A stretch of 64,000 bases of DNA from Owenia fusiformis (taxonomy: Eukaryota; Annelida; Polychaeta; Sabellida; Oweniidae). The translations under genes and the position numbers were made by a program. Below the pieces are notes generated by a model. It made no database searches. It saw nothing but the letters and a program-made list of their open reading frames with translations, and had not been told where the DNA came from. The DNA is taken from contig CAIIXF020000010.1 of the NCBI GenBank assembly GCA_903813345.2, forward strand, positions 32,640,425 to 32,704,424, written 5' to 3'. Each line of letters starts with the position of its first letter. The stretch's first letter is position 1. Positions 27,001-37,314 of this stretch are shown here, one piece after another.

Positions 27001-28975
27001 TAATTACACACCCGTAAACAACGCGTGCATACAGTGTTTAGGTTGGCAAACAATACCATGTCGCTATGTACACGTATTTGCAATTCATAGCCGCTTGCAC
27101 AACGTCGTTAACGCGTCCCTAGTAGAGTCGAAGTATGGCAATTACGTTCCTTGTCTAATAGGTCATCTCGTTTGAATTGCGTTGTTACACGATCTAATTT
27201 CAGAACGGCATGGTCGCCATCGAATTTTGAAACGATTCAAAATTACCTTCCCGTCCGAGCACGTCCCATACTCGTTTCCCAATTTGATTTTCAATCACAT
27301 CATACACATCATACCTTGGAAATCCAAGATGAGCACGTCCATGAAGCTAGTAAATGGTCGGACTCCCTCATTGTTTTACCTATTGACTATATACTTGCCA
27401 CAATCAACCTTACTACTAGCATATCAAACCAGGCTCATTTTCATCAAACTTGGCCCAACTACTATCATGTGGATATCCTTTAAAAATTAAGTTATCATGG
27501 TTACCAAAGCCTCATAGTAACCATGTCAACCGTGAAAACGATAAGAGCAAACAAGCACCCAAACCTACCTTAATGGCACTAACTTTCTAAATATTTCTAG
27601 ATATACAAATTTTCTTAAACTAGAACACTTCTAGACAACAAAAAATTTCAAGAAATGGAGGTAGATTTACCACTACGATTTTTTCTAGGCGTGGTCAAAG
27701 TAAAACTAAGTACTATCATCGTCCAAATGGCTATATTTTGTCAAGATCAAGGTCGCCACGTTAAAAGTAGAATGGCCAAACTGCCCTAGAAAAAAGTAGT
27801 TTTAAAAAATGAGTGTAGTCCCAATACAATTGTGATCATGACGAGTCAGTAAGCTAGTATGTAGGCACAGTTGTCATCTTTTTGCAATGACAACATGCCA
27901 TTTCTTCTGAAAATGCGTTTATTTGGGTTATATGAAGGACAATTTCGAGTCAAGTGGCGTATTAATTTTGACTTCATTTTGGTGAATTTCAATTTCTGTC
28001 GGCAGAGAGAGGGGGTAGTGTCACAATTGAACAATTATTTCAAAAAGTAGATGTTTGATCTATAGGGGGTGACAAAATTACAAGCAACATGTATAATTGA
28101 CCTACCAAACTATTCCTTACAATATCAAATACAATATCTCCCAAAAGATTCACAGTATGTTATAAATTGGTGAAGTTATTAATGATTCAAAGTTCAAAAA
28201 TGAGTGAAAAATGTTCAAATTCTCCCAAATAATAAGAATTTACCATTCAGATAGAAAAATAATACATTATTGTAAAAATCTTTAGTTTTCCTGGAATAAG
28301 GTATGCATTTTTGTGATTTTTAGAAAATAGACATGACAAGGAATGACACGAGCCAAAAATATTCTAAAATTGAAACAATTTTTTGTTTAGCCTGCTCGCT
28401 ATATCTGATTCTCTCTTTAAGTATAAAGCAATTTTTCTAAGAGTTTACAGAAAAGAATTTTAGCATTCGACCCGACATGAGCAGGTATCAGGTCGATATC
28501 TTTTTCGTTTCTGTACATGTATGTGAGGGTGATACCTGTAGCAATTTTGGAGAAAAAATGTCGGACAGACAGACAGACGGACAAAAGAACAGACGGCCCA
28601 CGGACAGATAAATAGAAACCCCCCGAGTAGGCTCAGTTGAATAGGAACCAAGATATATGCTTACCCAACGCTTGGCCAATCATGACCTCGCTTTCGTGCG
28701 TCATCATTCATTGCTTGGTCCCTGATTGCAATCTCGCCAGCACCCACTTTAATAGATTTTGATTTGAAGGCATATCCTGTCAATGTCACCTTCAAAGTTT
28801 TAAGATAAATTTCTCTTGATGACTTCCGATCCTGACAATTTGTTGGAGCTTGTTGCATAGATGTAGGAACTGCCCAATTGTCAGGACGATTGTCTCTCAT
28901 GGTTACTGTCAGTAAGACAAAGGCAGCAAGGACAGCCACAACAATTACAGTCAATTTCCACGTTTGGTCCCGCAT
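24046..28975 (-). CDS. TylF/MycF-like O-methyltransferase, membrane-anchored
   Basis: Two coding exons, 28975-28665 and 24724-24046, join in frame (phase 2) to 329 aa. Residues 8-26 (LTVIVVAVLAAFVLLTVTM) form a single N-terminal membrane anchor, so the enzyme is probably type II, with its catalytic part lumenal or outside. The C-terminal part matches the macrocin O-methyltransferase (TylF) family: RGHDWPS then TMIG across the splice, the SAM loop FLEAGVWRGG (about 132-141), CDSFEGLPP, RADGDMYES (about 237-245) and the metal-binding IIIDDW (about 264-268). These enzymes transfer a methyl group from S-adenosylmethionine to a hydroxyl, with a divalent metal. The substrate of animal members is unknown to me. 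TTTTCCAG sits directly before the ATG, so a 5' UTR intron is likely. The intron holds a TIR element. The key motifs are present, so it looks functional. Confidence 0.88.
25847..27060. mobile_element. Long-TIR element with repeated GGGCGTAAT motif
   Basis: Inverted arms of ~140 bp (25847-25985 and 26907-27060) share GTATGCACGCGTTGTTTACG and successive copies of ACGCCCGTGCAGACGTAAAA-like units, so the ends are themselves tandemly repetitive. More AACGCC words occur near 26770-26890. The ~920 bp interior has no recognisable transposase. It lies in the methyltransferase intron. Confidence 0.75.
27061..28664. other. Remainder of methyltransferase intron
   Basis: No recognisable gene. Short plus-strand frames at 27151-27490 show no domain. 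A CAGACGGA-type simple repeat lies near 28561-28612. Confidence 0.5.
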
Positions 28976-29292
28976 CTGGAAAATTAATACATTTATTGAA
29001 ATCAGAGACATTTCAGTATATTATGTTTTGCAAGGCTGTATATATTTTGTAGTTTCTAGTAAAAATACCGGATGTTTGATAATATCGGCTAATAATATAA
29101 AGAAAAAGGGAAATTTACTTTTGTAACTAAAATTTCAAAAAATATTTCAATTTTTAAATTTCTTTAGTAAAAATGCAGTTCACCCAAGAACACATTTTGA
29201 CACCTATTTCATGTTGGTAAATCTCAGTATCAATTAAGGAACCCTTGATTAAACATGGTATATTTTGACTTTTAGACTGTATTTCAAATCAT

Positions 29293-31393
29293 AAAGGATC
29301 TAGTGCGCCCTCCATTATTATCTCCCCATGAACAAAAATGAATTCATCTAATTTTTCAAAATGAATATGCTGCTTTTATTATTACGTGTATACGTACACT
29401 AGTATATTGTTGACCTATATTCAGCACTGTATTGATGAATGGACCACTTATTAGGGCCAATATTCAATCATAAAGTGTACAGGGGTAGAGATGCATTTCC
29501 TTAGTGTAAAAGTCATTTTTCTATAGCCATTTTGTAGGAAAAATGATGGAAAAATGTACAATCTTTTAATATGAAGTATGACCTAAATCGATTTCAAACT
29601 TTATATTTGTACATCTGAGGTGATATACCATTTGTGTCATATTGTGAATTTTTTTAATTCGCAATCGATTCAGGTCATAGCGTATTTTAGGTATTTTTGT
29701 GAAATTCAATAAAAACCAATGGCCTCCATTGGAATCTGATGGTATACATGTTAAGTCAATGGAACACATCCAATGTCAAGTCAATACACCCCTCACTCCT
29801 ATATATAAGCCCAAAAAGGGCCGCAAATCTGCGGCCCATTCAAAATCATCCAATGTTATACCCTTTGTATGTTCTCAATAGGCACTTAATCTAATTTACT
29901 CTTATCATGTCTACTAAAATATTTCTGCTGTAAATTGGCCAGATTTGGTCGGATGATTTCTGTTACACACTATGAATTTGAATACAGATGTACATGACTT
30001 CTACACTTTGAAATAACTGTGGCTTAAAGTCTCAATCCATTCTAAAATATAAAATATAATTGATTTTTATGAGCTTGAACTTTTCTTCCAGCCAGTCATT
30101 AATGAAATTAATCACAAAACAATGTCACAATACATCCCCTGTTCTTGGTCTTATCAATTATCAACACGGTTTATTTCATTTTAGATCCACATTTAAATCT
30201 CAATATGCCAGTAGACCCGAGCCATTATATTTATAAACCTTAAATATTTAAATATTTTTAATATGATTAGCCGTGAAAGATCTCAAGTAAAACATTAACA
30301 TTAAGATATAAATAATGTTGAATATCAAAAATCACCTTTAAAAATATGTATTCAATTTTGAACAAAATACTCAATCGGCGGGCGCCGGCCGATGAATCGC
30401 AGCATTTGTGACCCAGGCATAAGTGATCTAAATGAACTGTGAATATTTTATATATTTTTTATTTTTAAAGTTCAAGAAGTGTTCTACATTTTTAATTAAG
30501 TATCTGAATATAATTTGAAGAAAATTCATGTATTTAGATTATAAATTGTAAATCCATCTCAATTTTTCTCATGTATAGAATATTAACATGATTCAGATAA
30601 TTGGGAAAAACAGAAAACAATGAAAGTGATGGAAATAAATAGTAAAGAACTTTATTCAAAGGTCAAAAAGTGGTCTACATTTTTAATTTAAATATCCATG
30701 TATCCATGTGTATTTAGATCATATGCTTGTAAATCTGTATCAACTTGTCTCATGAATTTCTAGTTACTAGTACATGTATTGTATTTTCAAATAGATCAGA
30801 GTACAGAATAGGGATGTGCAAACTTCAACTTTTATAGGATATGCAGGTTTTCATCAATCCTGATTTTCCTCTTATATATAAAACTGTGCCGAGTTAAGCA
30901 ATGATACAATACATATTTCATTTAAAAGTACAAAATTATACTTGATTTGCTCTTGTTTAAGCCATAAATATTAAATTCAAATATAACAACAGCCAAAACA
31001 GGAATGAAATAATTCAAACATATTGTGCCTGTTATTTATATGTACACCAATACACTGCTTAATCAAATATAAAAGTGTACACCAGTATGAATTTGATATG
31101 CTCTCTAGATAATCACTGAGCTGAAAAGTCATGCAAACTTGTGATATATGTGGTCATTCATAAGATCTTATCACTCAATTAGTAGCCACCTACAGGACTA
31201 AAAAGGAATCATTCAAGGGGCTTATACTATAGACTGCCTGCTGAACTTAATGACCTCAACCTCAGCCCATGTGGGTCCGAACGTTTAAATATTTTCCAAA
31301 GTATTATGTGACATTGTATTTTTCATGTTACACCTAAACATGATTCATTTTGTTCATGGGGAGATCATAATGGAGAGTGCACTAGATCCCTTT
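29293..31393. repeat. Inverted repeat pair 2.1 kb apart
   Basis: The ~53 bp at 29293-29345 (GATCTAGTGCGCCCTCCATT, TCTCCCCATGAACAAAA) is repeated inverted at 31339-31393. A neighbouring word (TTGGTAAATCTCAGTATCAA) recurs near 29210, 31470 and 33165. This suggests overlapping, nested repeat insertions. The interior lacks a recognisable gene. Confidence 0.55.
30342..30420. repeat. Half copy of the GC-rich palindromic element
   Basis: Matches one arm and the loop of the 23215-23360 palindrome (ACTCAATCGGCGGGCGCCGG, TTTGTGACCCAGGCAT). The other arm is absent. Confidence 0.85.
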
Positions 31394-31715
31394 CAAAAAT
31401 GTTTATTTTAACGTAAATGCTTTTGCAAAAAACACATTTTTACCCCAAAAATCACTTCAACACCTATTACATCTTGGCAAATCCCAGTATCCACAAATCA
31501 ACCCTTTACCTTTCAATTATTGACTATGGTTAAGCTACTCGTCAAAATATGTTCACGGTGTCATCATATTTTGAACACACTCGTTTTAGTCGATATTGAA
31601 TGCAAATCACAAAGAAAAACATCATTAAGCTCCCAATATCTCCCCAAGTTTATCAAACATGGTATATTTCGACTTTTGAGAGTCAACTAGACTGTTTATT
31701 ATATAATAAAGGAGT

Positions 31716-33117
31716 GGTATCGATATGGTGAACTTTTTGAACACACGTTTCTCTTAAACCAGTTATAGAAAAATCTAAAGATTTAACACATCGTCAATTT
31801 AATGGTCATCTTTTGAATGGTACACTCCCCTCCATAAGTTTGGCAACCTTTGCTCCCTCATTGAACTACGTGTTAAAGCCTCTTTACGTTTGAATTTTTA
31901 TTTACTTACCCTGCGATGAAATTACTTATAATATAAATGGAAACGTAACTTGACTTTATTTCCAATCCCTCATGTACAATAGGTCGAAAATTGATGATAG
32001 ATTCGATGAATTTTTGAAAATCGTCATTCCCATGTAAACCAATGGGAAATGGTGGGTTTGGGGCAAATCAGAAATCAGGATATCTGTTCAGTAAAAGATC
32101 CAGCAAAATATATTTCTATATAGAAAATTGAACTGTCTAACTTTTTTGTACACTGAGTGTTTAGTTTACTTGATGAATACTAAAGTTACAGCGCTTCAAA
32201 GTCATTTTTGAAAATCATTTTCGCCTCCTGTGTTATTTCAATGGGAGAGTTTTTTTGAAAAACAATATTGACTTTAAAGACTTATATCTTTGTCGAACCT
32301 GAAGAAACGTATCAATTTTTGGTCAAATAAAGTTAGCAAATTCAATTTCCTACCTAACTTGTATTTTTTGCAAGGACTCGGATGGATGAATATTATGTCA
32401 ATTGACTTGCGGCAAACCTACCATTTTCCATTGGTTAACATGGGAATGTCAATTTTCAAAAATTCATCAAATTTATCATCAATTTTCGACCTATTGTAAT
32501 TGAGGAAAAAATTGAGAAAATATGGAGGTATTGGAAATAAAATCATGTTACGTTTCCATCAATATTATAAGTATTTTCGTCGCAGGTTAATAAAAGTTAA
32601 TAAAAATTCAAACGTAAAAAGAGGCTTTAACACGTACTTCAATGGGGGAGCTAAGGTTGCCAAACTTATGGAGGGGAGTGTAACAATATAATTTTAAAGA
32701 TATGAATATACTTTCATCTATATTGTTTTAGAAAACACATCAAACACTTGTTTTGTTCTTGGTATCATGTTTCCAGAGTGAAATGAAACACGTTTCCGAA
32801 CCTCATTGGAACAAAACGACATAAACACAACATGTTTAATATTGAGAGGTCTAAAAACATGTTGTATATTCTATTTTGTTCCAACAAGGTTCGGACAGAC
32901 ATTTTATTTCATTTTCAAGAATTGGTAGAAAGGAGCAAAAACAATTGCACTAAAAAACCAAAAAATGTTAACAAAAACAGTTATATAAAATATTTCTAAA
33001 TAATTGACTGTTGTCAATCAGTCAACATTACATAAAATAACGTGTTTTTTACACAATGTTTTCAATGATTGGTTTAAGAGAAAACATTGTTGAATTCAGA
33101 ACACCATATCGATACCT
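31716..33117. repeat. Outer inverted repeat around a large palindrome
   Basis: The ~50 bp at 31716-31765 (GGTATCGATATGGTGAACTT, TTTCTCTTAAACCAG) is repeated inverted at 33066-33117. It encloses the 31821-32682 palindrome, so one element appears inserted in another. Confidence 0.65.
31821..32682. mobile_element. 862 bp foldback palindrome
   Basis: The whole segment folds on itself. TACACTCCCCTCCATAAGTT and TGGCAACCTT at the left match AAGGTTGCCAAACTTATGGA and GGGGAGTGTA at the right. Pairing continues inward through the GTTAAAGCCTCTTTACGTTT and CCCATGTAAACCAATGGGAA regions, with a central ~50 bp loop near 32215-32260. Identity by eye is about 80-85 percent. No ORF with a recognised domain. 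Confidence 0.8.
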
Positions 33118-33574
33118 ATCCTTTTTTCGCAAATACCACATTTTTTAGGTGTCGACCTTCTTTATCTTGGCAAATCTCAGTATCAATAAAGGAACCCTTT
33201 ACCTTTTTATGGTTAAGGTGCTTACCAAAATGTAAGATGTCATTTTATTTTCAACATACCAATTCTAGACTATTACGATAATTTTTAAATGCCAAATGCC
33301 CATCAGTGAAGTTACTAACTCTACATTTAACTCAACACGTTATTCTGTTACTTACCTTGTTACAGTGTTACGAGTATGTAAATCTATATAGTCTTAACTG
33401 TTTATGATCCAAGTTTCATGCTATAGTTGCTGTTATCAATACTGTACATTTAACTGTATACGTTTTCAATAGCACTGGTGATGGTACATAGATATTTGCG
33501 CGTCAAGCGTGGCAAATATGTAATCGCTGCATTAACCGAGCGGAACGCAACGTCAACGCAAATTGGAGAAACTA

Positions 33575-34733
33575 GTACCCCGGACAGGTTGAAAGATGCA
33601 GTTGTGTTTTACTCTATATTTGCAATAGAACAACCATTCTTATTGAAATTTCAAGATTTATTCTGAAGACAATTTCAAACATGGAAAATGAATATGAAGC
33701 CATTCTGAAATGTTCATATTTTATTCCGGAGACAGTTTCCAACATGAAAAAAAAATTTAACGAAATTCCTAATTTTATGATTTTGACAGGCTTTTTACAA
33801 AACACTACACTGTCAATAAAATACAGGTTTTTGCTTGAACAGTTGAACTTTTAACGTCATTTCAAATATTGTCTGGCTATTGAATATTCGGCCGCCTAGA
33901 GTCTTTCCAGATATATCTTTTGCCATACTAATGATTATGGCTGATTATTGTTATTCACTTTAGTCATATTCAATATCATTACAGTGCACTAGGCCAATAC
34001 AAAACTTGTTGCTCTGGGTCGTGTTTTGTGAAGCGTTCCCTAATTTAAGCCCAGATCGAGGAGACCAATCTTCTTGTCCATGGACACGAGTTCAACCTGA
34101 CCGAAATGTTCAATTCTGTCCAAAAAGAAGTAAAACATTGCGAATCTCCAACTTCAAGTATTCCCGGCATTAGATCCTTCAGATATGTCGATATAGCTGT
34201 GTCAAATTTTATCATGAAATTGTCAGGGAAACTTGACATTTTCAAAGCATGGTACAATTTACGTGCAACAGGGTAGCATGTTGAATGACGGTTGCAGAAA
34301 AACCCAGTGGTGAAAAGGTGCGCTATCAGAAGAAACGTGACCGAGAGTGAAAAGTTTTTCATTGGCCTAATGCACTGTAATAATATTAGGCCCATTGGAT
34401 ATGACGAAAACAAATAACAATAATCAGCCATAATTAATATGGCATCAAATACATCTGGAAAGACTAAGGCGGTCAGAAATTCAAAAGCTAGACAATCTTT
34501 GAAATGACGTTAAAAGTTCAATTATTCATTGACAAGCAAAAACCTGTATTTTATTGATGGTGGAGTTTTTTTTTGTAAAAAGCCTATCAAAATCATAAAA
34601 TTAGGAATTTCGTTAAATTTTTCTTTCATGTTGGAAACTGTCTCCGGAATAAAATATGAACATTTCAGAATGGCTGTTCTATTGCAAATATAAAGTAAAA
34701 ACACGTCTGCATCATTCAACCTGCCCGGGGTAC
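33575..34733. repeat. Large inverted repeat, ~370-420 bp arms
   Basis: The left arm 33575-33997 pairs with the right arm 34362-34733. Outer ends are GTACCCCGGACAGGTTGAA and its inverse with CCTGCCCGGGGTAC. The inner edges both read GCCTAATGCACTGTAAT or its complement. The left arm has an extra ~60 bp from an internal tandem duplication. The loop of ~365 bp is unique sequence encoding a small secreted-type protein. Confidence 0.85.
34045..34362 (-). CDS. Putative small secreted protein in a palindrome loop
   Basis: An ATG at 34362, exactly at the arm-loop boundary, opens a 105-aa frame with a clear signal-peptide-like start (MKNFSLSVTFLLIAHLFTTG). The mature part has four cysteines: C-x5-C near its start, one in GDSQC, and one in LNSCPWTRR near the end. 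An in-frame ATG 23 codons further upstream lies in the arm; I prefer the later one because of the signal peptide. The SCPW segment recalls the IL-17 signature of invertebrates, but the rest of that signature does not follow in frame, so this is only a weak idea. It could be a captured or decayed host exon. Confidence 0.35.
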   Translation of the reverse strand: MKNFSLSVTFLLIAHLFTTGFFCNRHSTCYPVARKLYHALKMSSFPDNFMIKFDTAISTYLKDLMPGILEVGDSQCFTSFWTELNISVRLNSCPWTRRLVSSIWA

Positions 34734-35965
34734 TATAAAGTTTAAAGAGGAAAACTTCAGTTAATTGATACACCCGGGTGGCTTAGCAGTTTTTGGGGTA
34801 TTTATAAACATAGACACAAGGCATCTTGCTGCTAGGTATACATGTTTTAACCTTTGACCCGAGAGCATTACAGACTATTGGTCAAATTCAAATTCAACCC
34901 ATATCCAACTGCTCATATTTAATGAAGCCTTTAAAATATTTATTTTCAAATTTGCTTGACATGTACTTCATAATACTTGAATATGATTTCATATTTATAT
35001 TCATTATGGTTTCATACATAACTGTTGCAAAGGGTCTTTGAAGCTTCCTAGTATTCATGATATTGGCAAAATAAAGATAAAACTGAATGCTTCGTTACGA
35101 ACGAAGGTTAGATCCCAACGAAGCTTGTTTACCAGTGTAACAGGTAGCTTCGTTAGCAAATGCTTAGTTGGCGGTTTGGGTATGAGCGTAATGAAGAGCA
35201 CATTCATCATTTTGTATTAAATGAGAGGAATCGCGAGGAAAGAACATTTTTATAAGTACGTATTGTTATAATGCTACGTATTGCTTAACTCAAGCCCCAA
35301 ACGCCACGTACAAATGTAATTTCCCGTCTTTCGTAGCATTTCATTCGATTCCCCGCCTTTCCTGCATTGATATGACAAAATTCGAATTCAACGGACGGCT
35401 GATGGATTAACATACTAATTAATGTCCAACTCATTCGAATATGCATGGAATAGTGGCAGGACGGGTAATATTCATATTAAAATGAATAGGTCATGAAATA
35501 GTACGGTAAACCACCAGCCGAAAACTGAGATATTTAATATTATTATATCACTATCTAGCTAGCGACAGTATGATTGGTCAAAACCGGGTCACATGTCGTG
35601 GGATATCTGGCGATATTCAATGGCAATGCTAATCAGATAAGACAACCGTGAGATATCTAGCGATATCCCACGCTCCCGGGAATTTTCAAAGAATTTGTTT
35701 TCGTTCAGTGTAAATAATTTAGTTCAGTGTAAGTCAAAATGGCAGACGAACCGAGTACAGAATGGATATTTGAGGAATATTGCAAACACCATGGTGCCAT
35801 TCTCATTGTCCCACTGTAATGTAACCATAAACTACAATGTAAACATGAAATCTTAAAAGACAACCATTCAAAGTTTGACATTTATTGTACTTTTTATATG
35901 TATTTCAATGTTAACCTATGACTTAATAATATTAGGGATGTTTAACTAGACAGTGATATAATAAA

Positions 35966-36101
35966 ACAAATATTTCACTCTATTTTCGGTGAATACCTGT
36001 AGCACTTTCACAAGGTGATATTCCACTTGCCCTTCGGGCTTCGTGGAATATCACTTGTGAAAGATGTACAGGTATTCACCTCAATAGAGTGAAATATTTG
36101 T
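35966..36101. repeat. 136 bp hairpin element
   Basis: Arms of ~60 bp: CAAATATTTCACTCTATTTT, GGTGAATACCTGTAGCACTT and GGTGATATTCCAC are inverted on the other side of the loop TTGCCCTTCGGGCTTC. A few mismatches. It has the form of a small palindromic MITE. Confidence 0.8.
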
Positions 36102-36323
36102 TCAATGCTTACACTAAATGAATCGCGCAATATCATGGTATAACTGAGAAGCCCATTCGGAAATTGAATGTTTTTATACGATATTACATACTAGTCCTCT
36201 GTATAAACCCCAAACCCAATCCCGCCTAGTAATTAACCTAGGCCTATTTTTATTCCATATGTTTTCCAAGAGAAATGATAGAAAATGAAAAGAAAACTTG
36301 TAATCGTATTGACAGCTGAAATA

Positions 36324-37314
36324 CAGGGTGTCCCAAAAAAAGGAAACCAGCAATAGATTGATTATTTCTCAAATATGAATAATGATAGGAAAATTTCACA
36401 GCTACCATCTGATAGATTATGATGTGTTCTTTCTTATGATACCAAAGTTGTCTATTTCCTTCACGGATGACTGAGTTATAAGGGATTTAAGTGACCATGT
36501 CAGAAATGAGTTTGTACCACTTTCAGCCAAGTCAATTTCACAATCATAACAAAGTGATAAGTAACAACAAACATCAGGATATCACTCTTTTACTCATTTA
36601 TTCCAATTAAAATGACACATATCATATTTAACACCCCTTTTAAATCCCAATGTCCATTCAAAGTTGTTTTAACCCCAGTGTCCTTCAACATGACCCCAAT
36701 TCCTTTCAATGCAAATGTCTGCCCTTGATCTCTTCGCACATACTGCATCCCTGATGATGTCTCTCTGTCCCCTTAGATCCTCCACTGCTGCGACAATCCT
36801 GGCCCTTAGATCATCAACATCTCTTGGTGGTGTTGTGAAGACTTTACCCTTGAGATAACCCCAAAGGAAGAAGTCGCAGGGTGTCAGGTCTGGGGATCTC
36901 GGTGGCCACTCAATCTTCGTGGTTCTAAACTGATCAGCAACCTGCTGAAGGCTCCCACTTCTGAGCCACTCACTTACTACGAATACCCTTTGATCTTGGG
37001 TCAGCTGCATGAACTTGCTATGTTGAATGCTTGTTCAGAAATGAGTATTTCGAATAGGACATGGTCTTGCATAGCCATTTTAATCCCTCATTGTTCAGCC
37101 ATTCATGACAGAAAAAGTGGCACAAACCAATTTCTGACATGGTCACTTAAATCTCTTAGAACTCAGTCATCCGTGAAGAAAAATAAACACCTTTGGTATC
37201 ATAAGAAAAAGGACATCATAACCTATCAGATGGTAGCTGTGAAACTTTCCTATTATTATTCATATTTGAGAAATAAGCAATCTATTGCTGGTTTCCTTTT
37301 TTTGGGACACACTG
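36324..37314 (-). mobile_element. Mariner-like DNA transposon, internally deleted
   Basis: The 991 bp element begins CAGGGTGTCCCAAAAAAAGG and ends with the inverse, CCTTTTTTTGGGACACACTG. TA is present at both edges (36322-36323 and 37315-37316), matching the TA target of Tc1/mariner elements. The inverted ends extend ~215 bp and are about 90 percent identical by eye. The single ORF retains only parts of a transposase, so the copy is non-autonomous. Confidence 0.88.
36669..37010 (-). CDS. Truncated mariner-like transposase fragment
   Basis: 113 codons. Residues 1-29 (MQLTQDQRVFVVSEWLRSGS onward) are the N-terminal helix-turn-helix region. Residues 34-53 (WPPRSPDLTPCDFFLWGYLK) are the segment around the last catalytic acidic residue of a DDE/D integrase domain. 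The ~200 residues expected between them, with the other two catalytic acids, are missing, and the fusion stays in frame. The protein cannot catalyse transposition but could still bind DNA. The typical family length is ~330-350 aa. Confidence 0.8.
   Translation of the reverse strand: MQLTQDQRVFVVSEWLRSGSLQQVADQFRTTKIEWPPRSPDLTPCDFFLWGYLKGKVFTTPPRDVDDLRARIVAAVEDLRGQRDIIRDAVCAKRSRADICIERNWGHVEGHWG

Noticed and set aside
27151-27490. Two overlapping plus-strand frames of ~100 codons
   Set aside because: Low-complexity composition, no domain, no conserved splice context; inside the methyltransferase intron.
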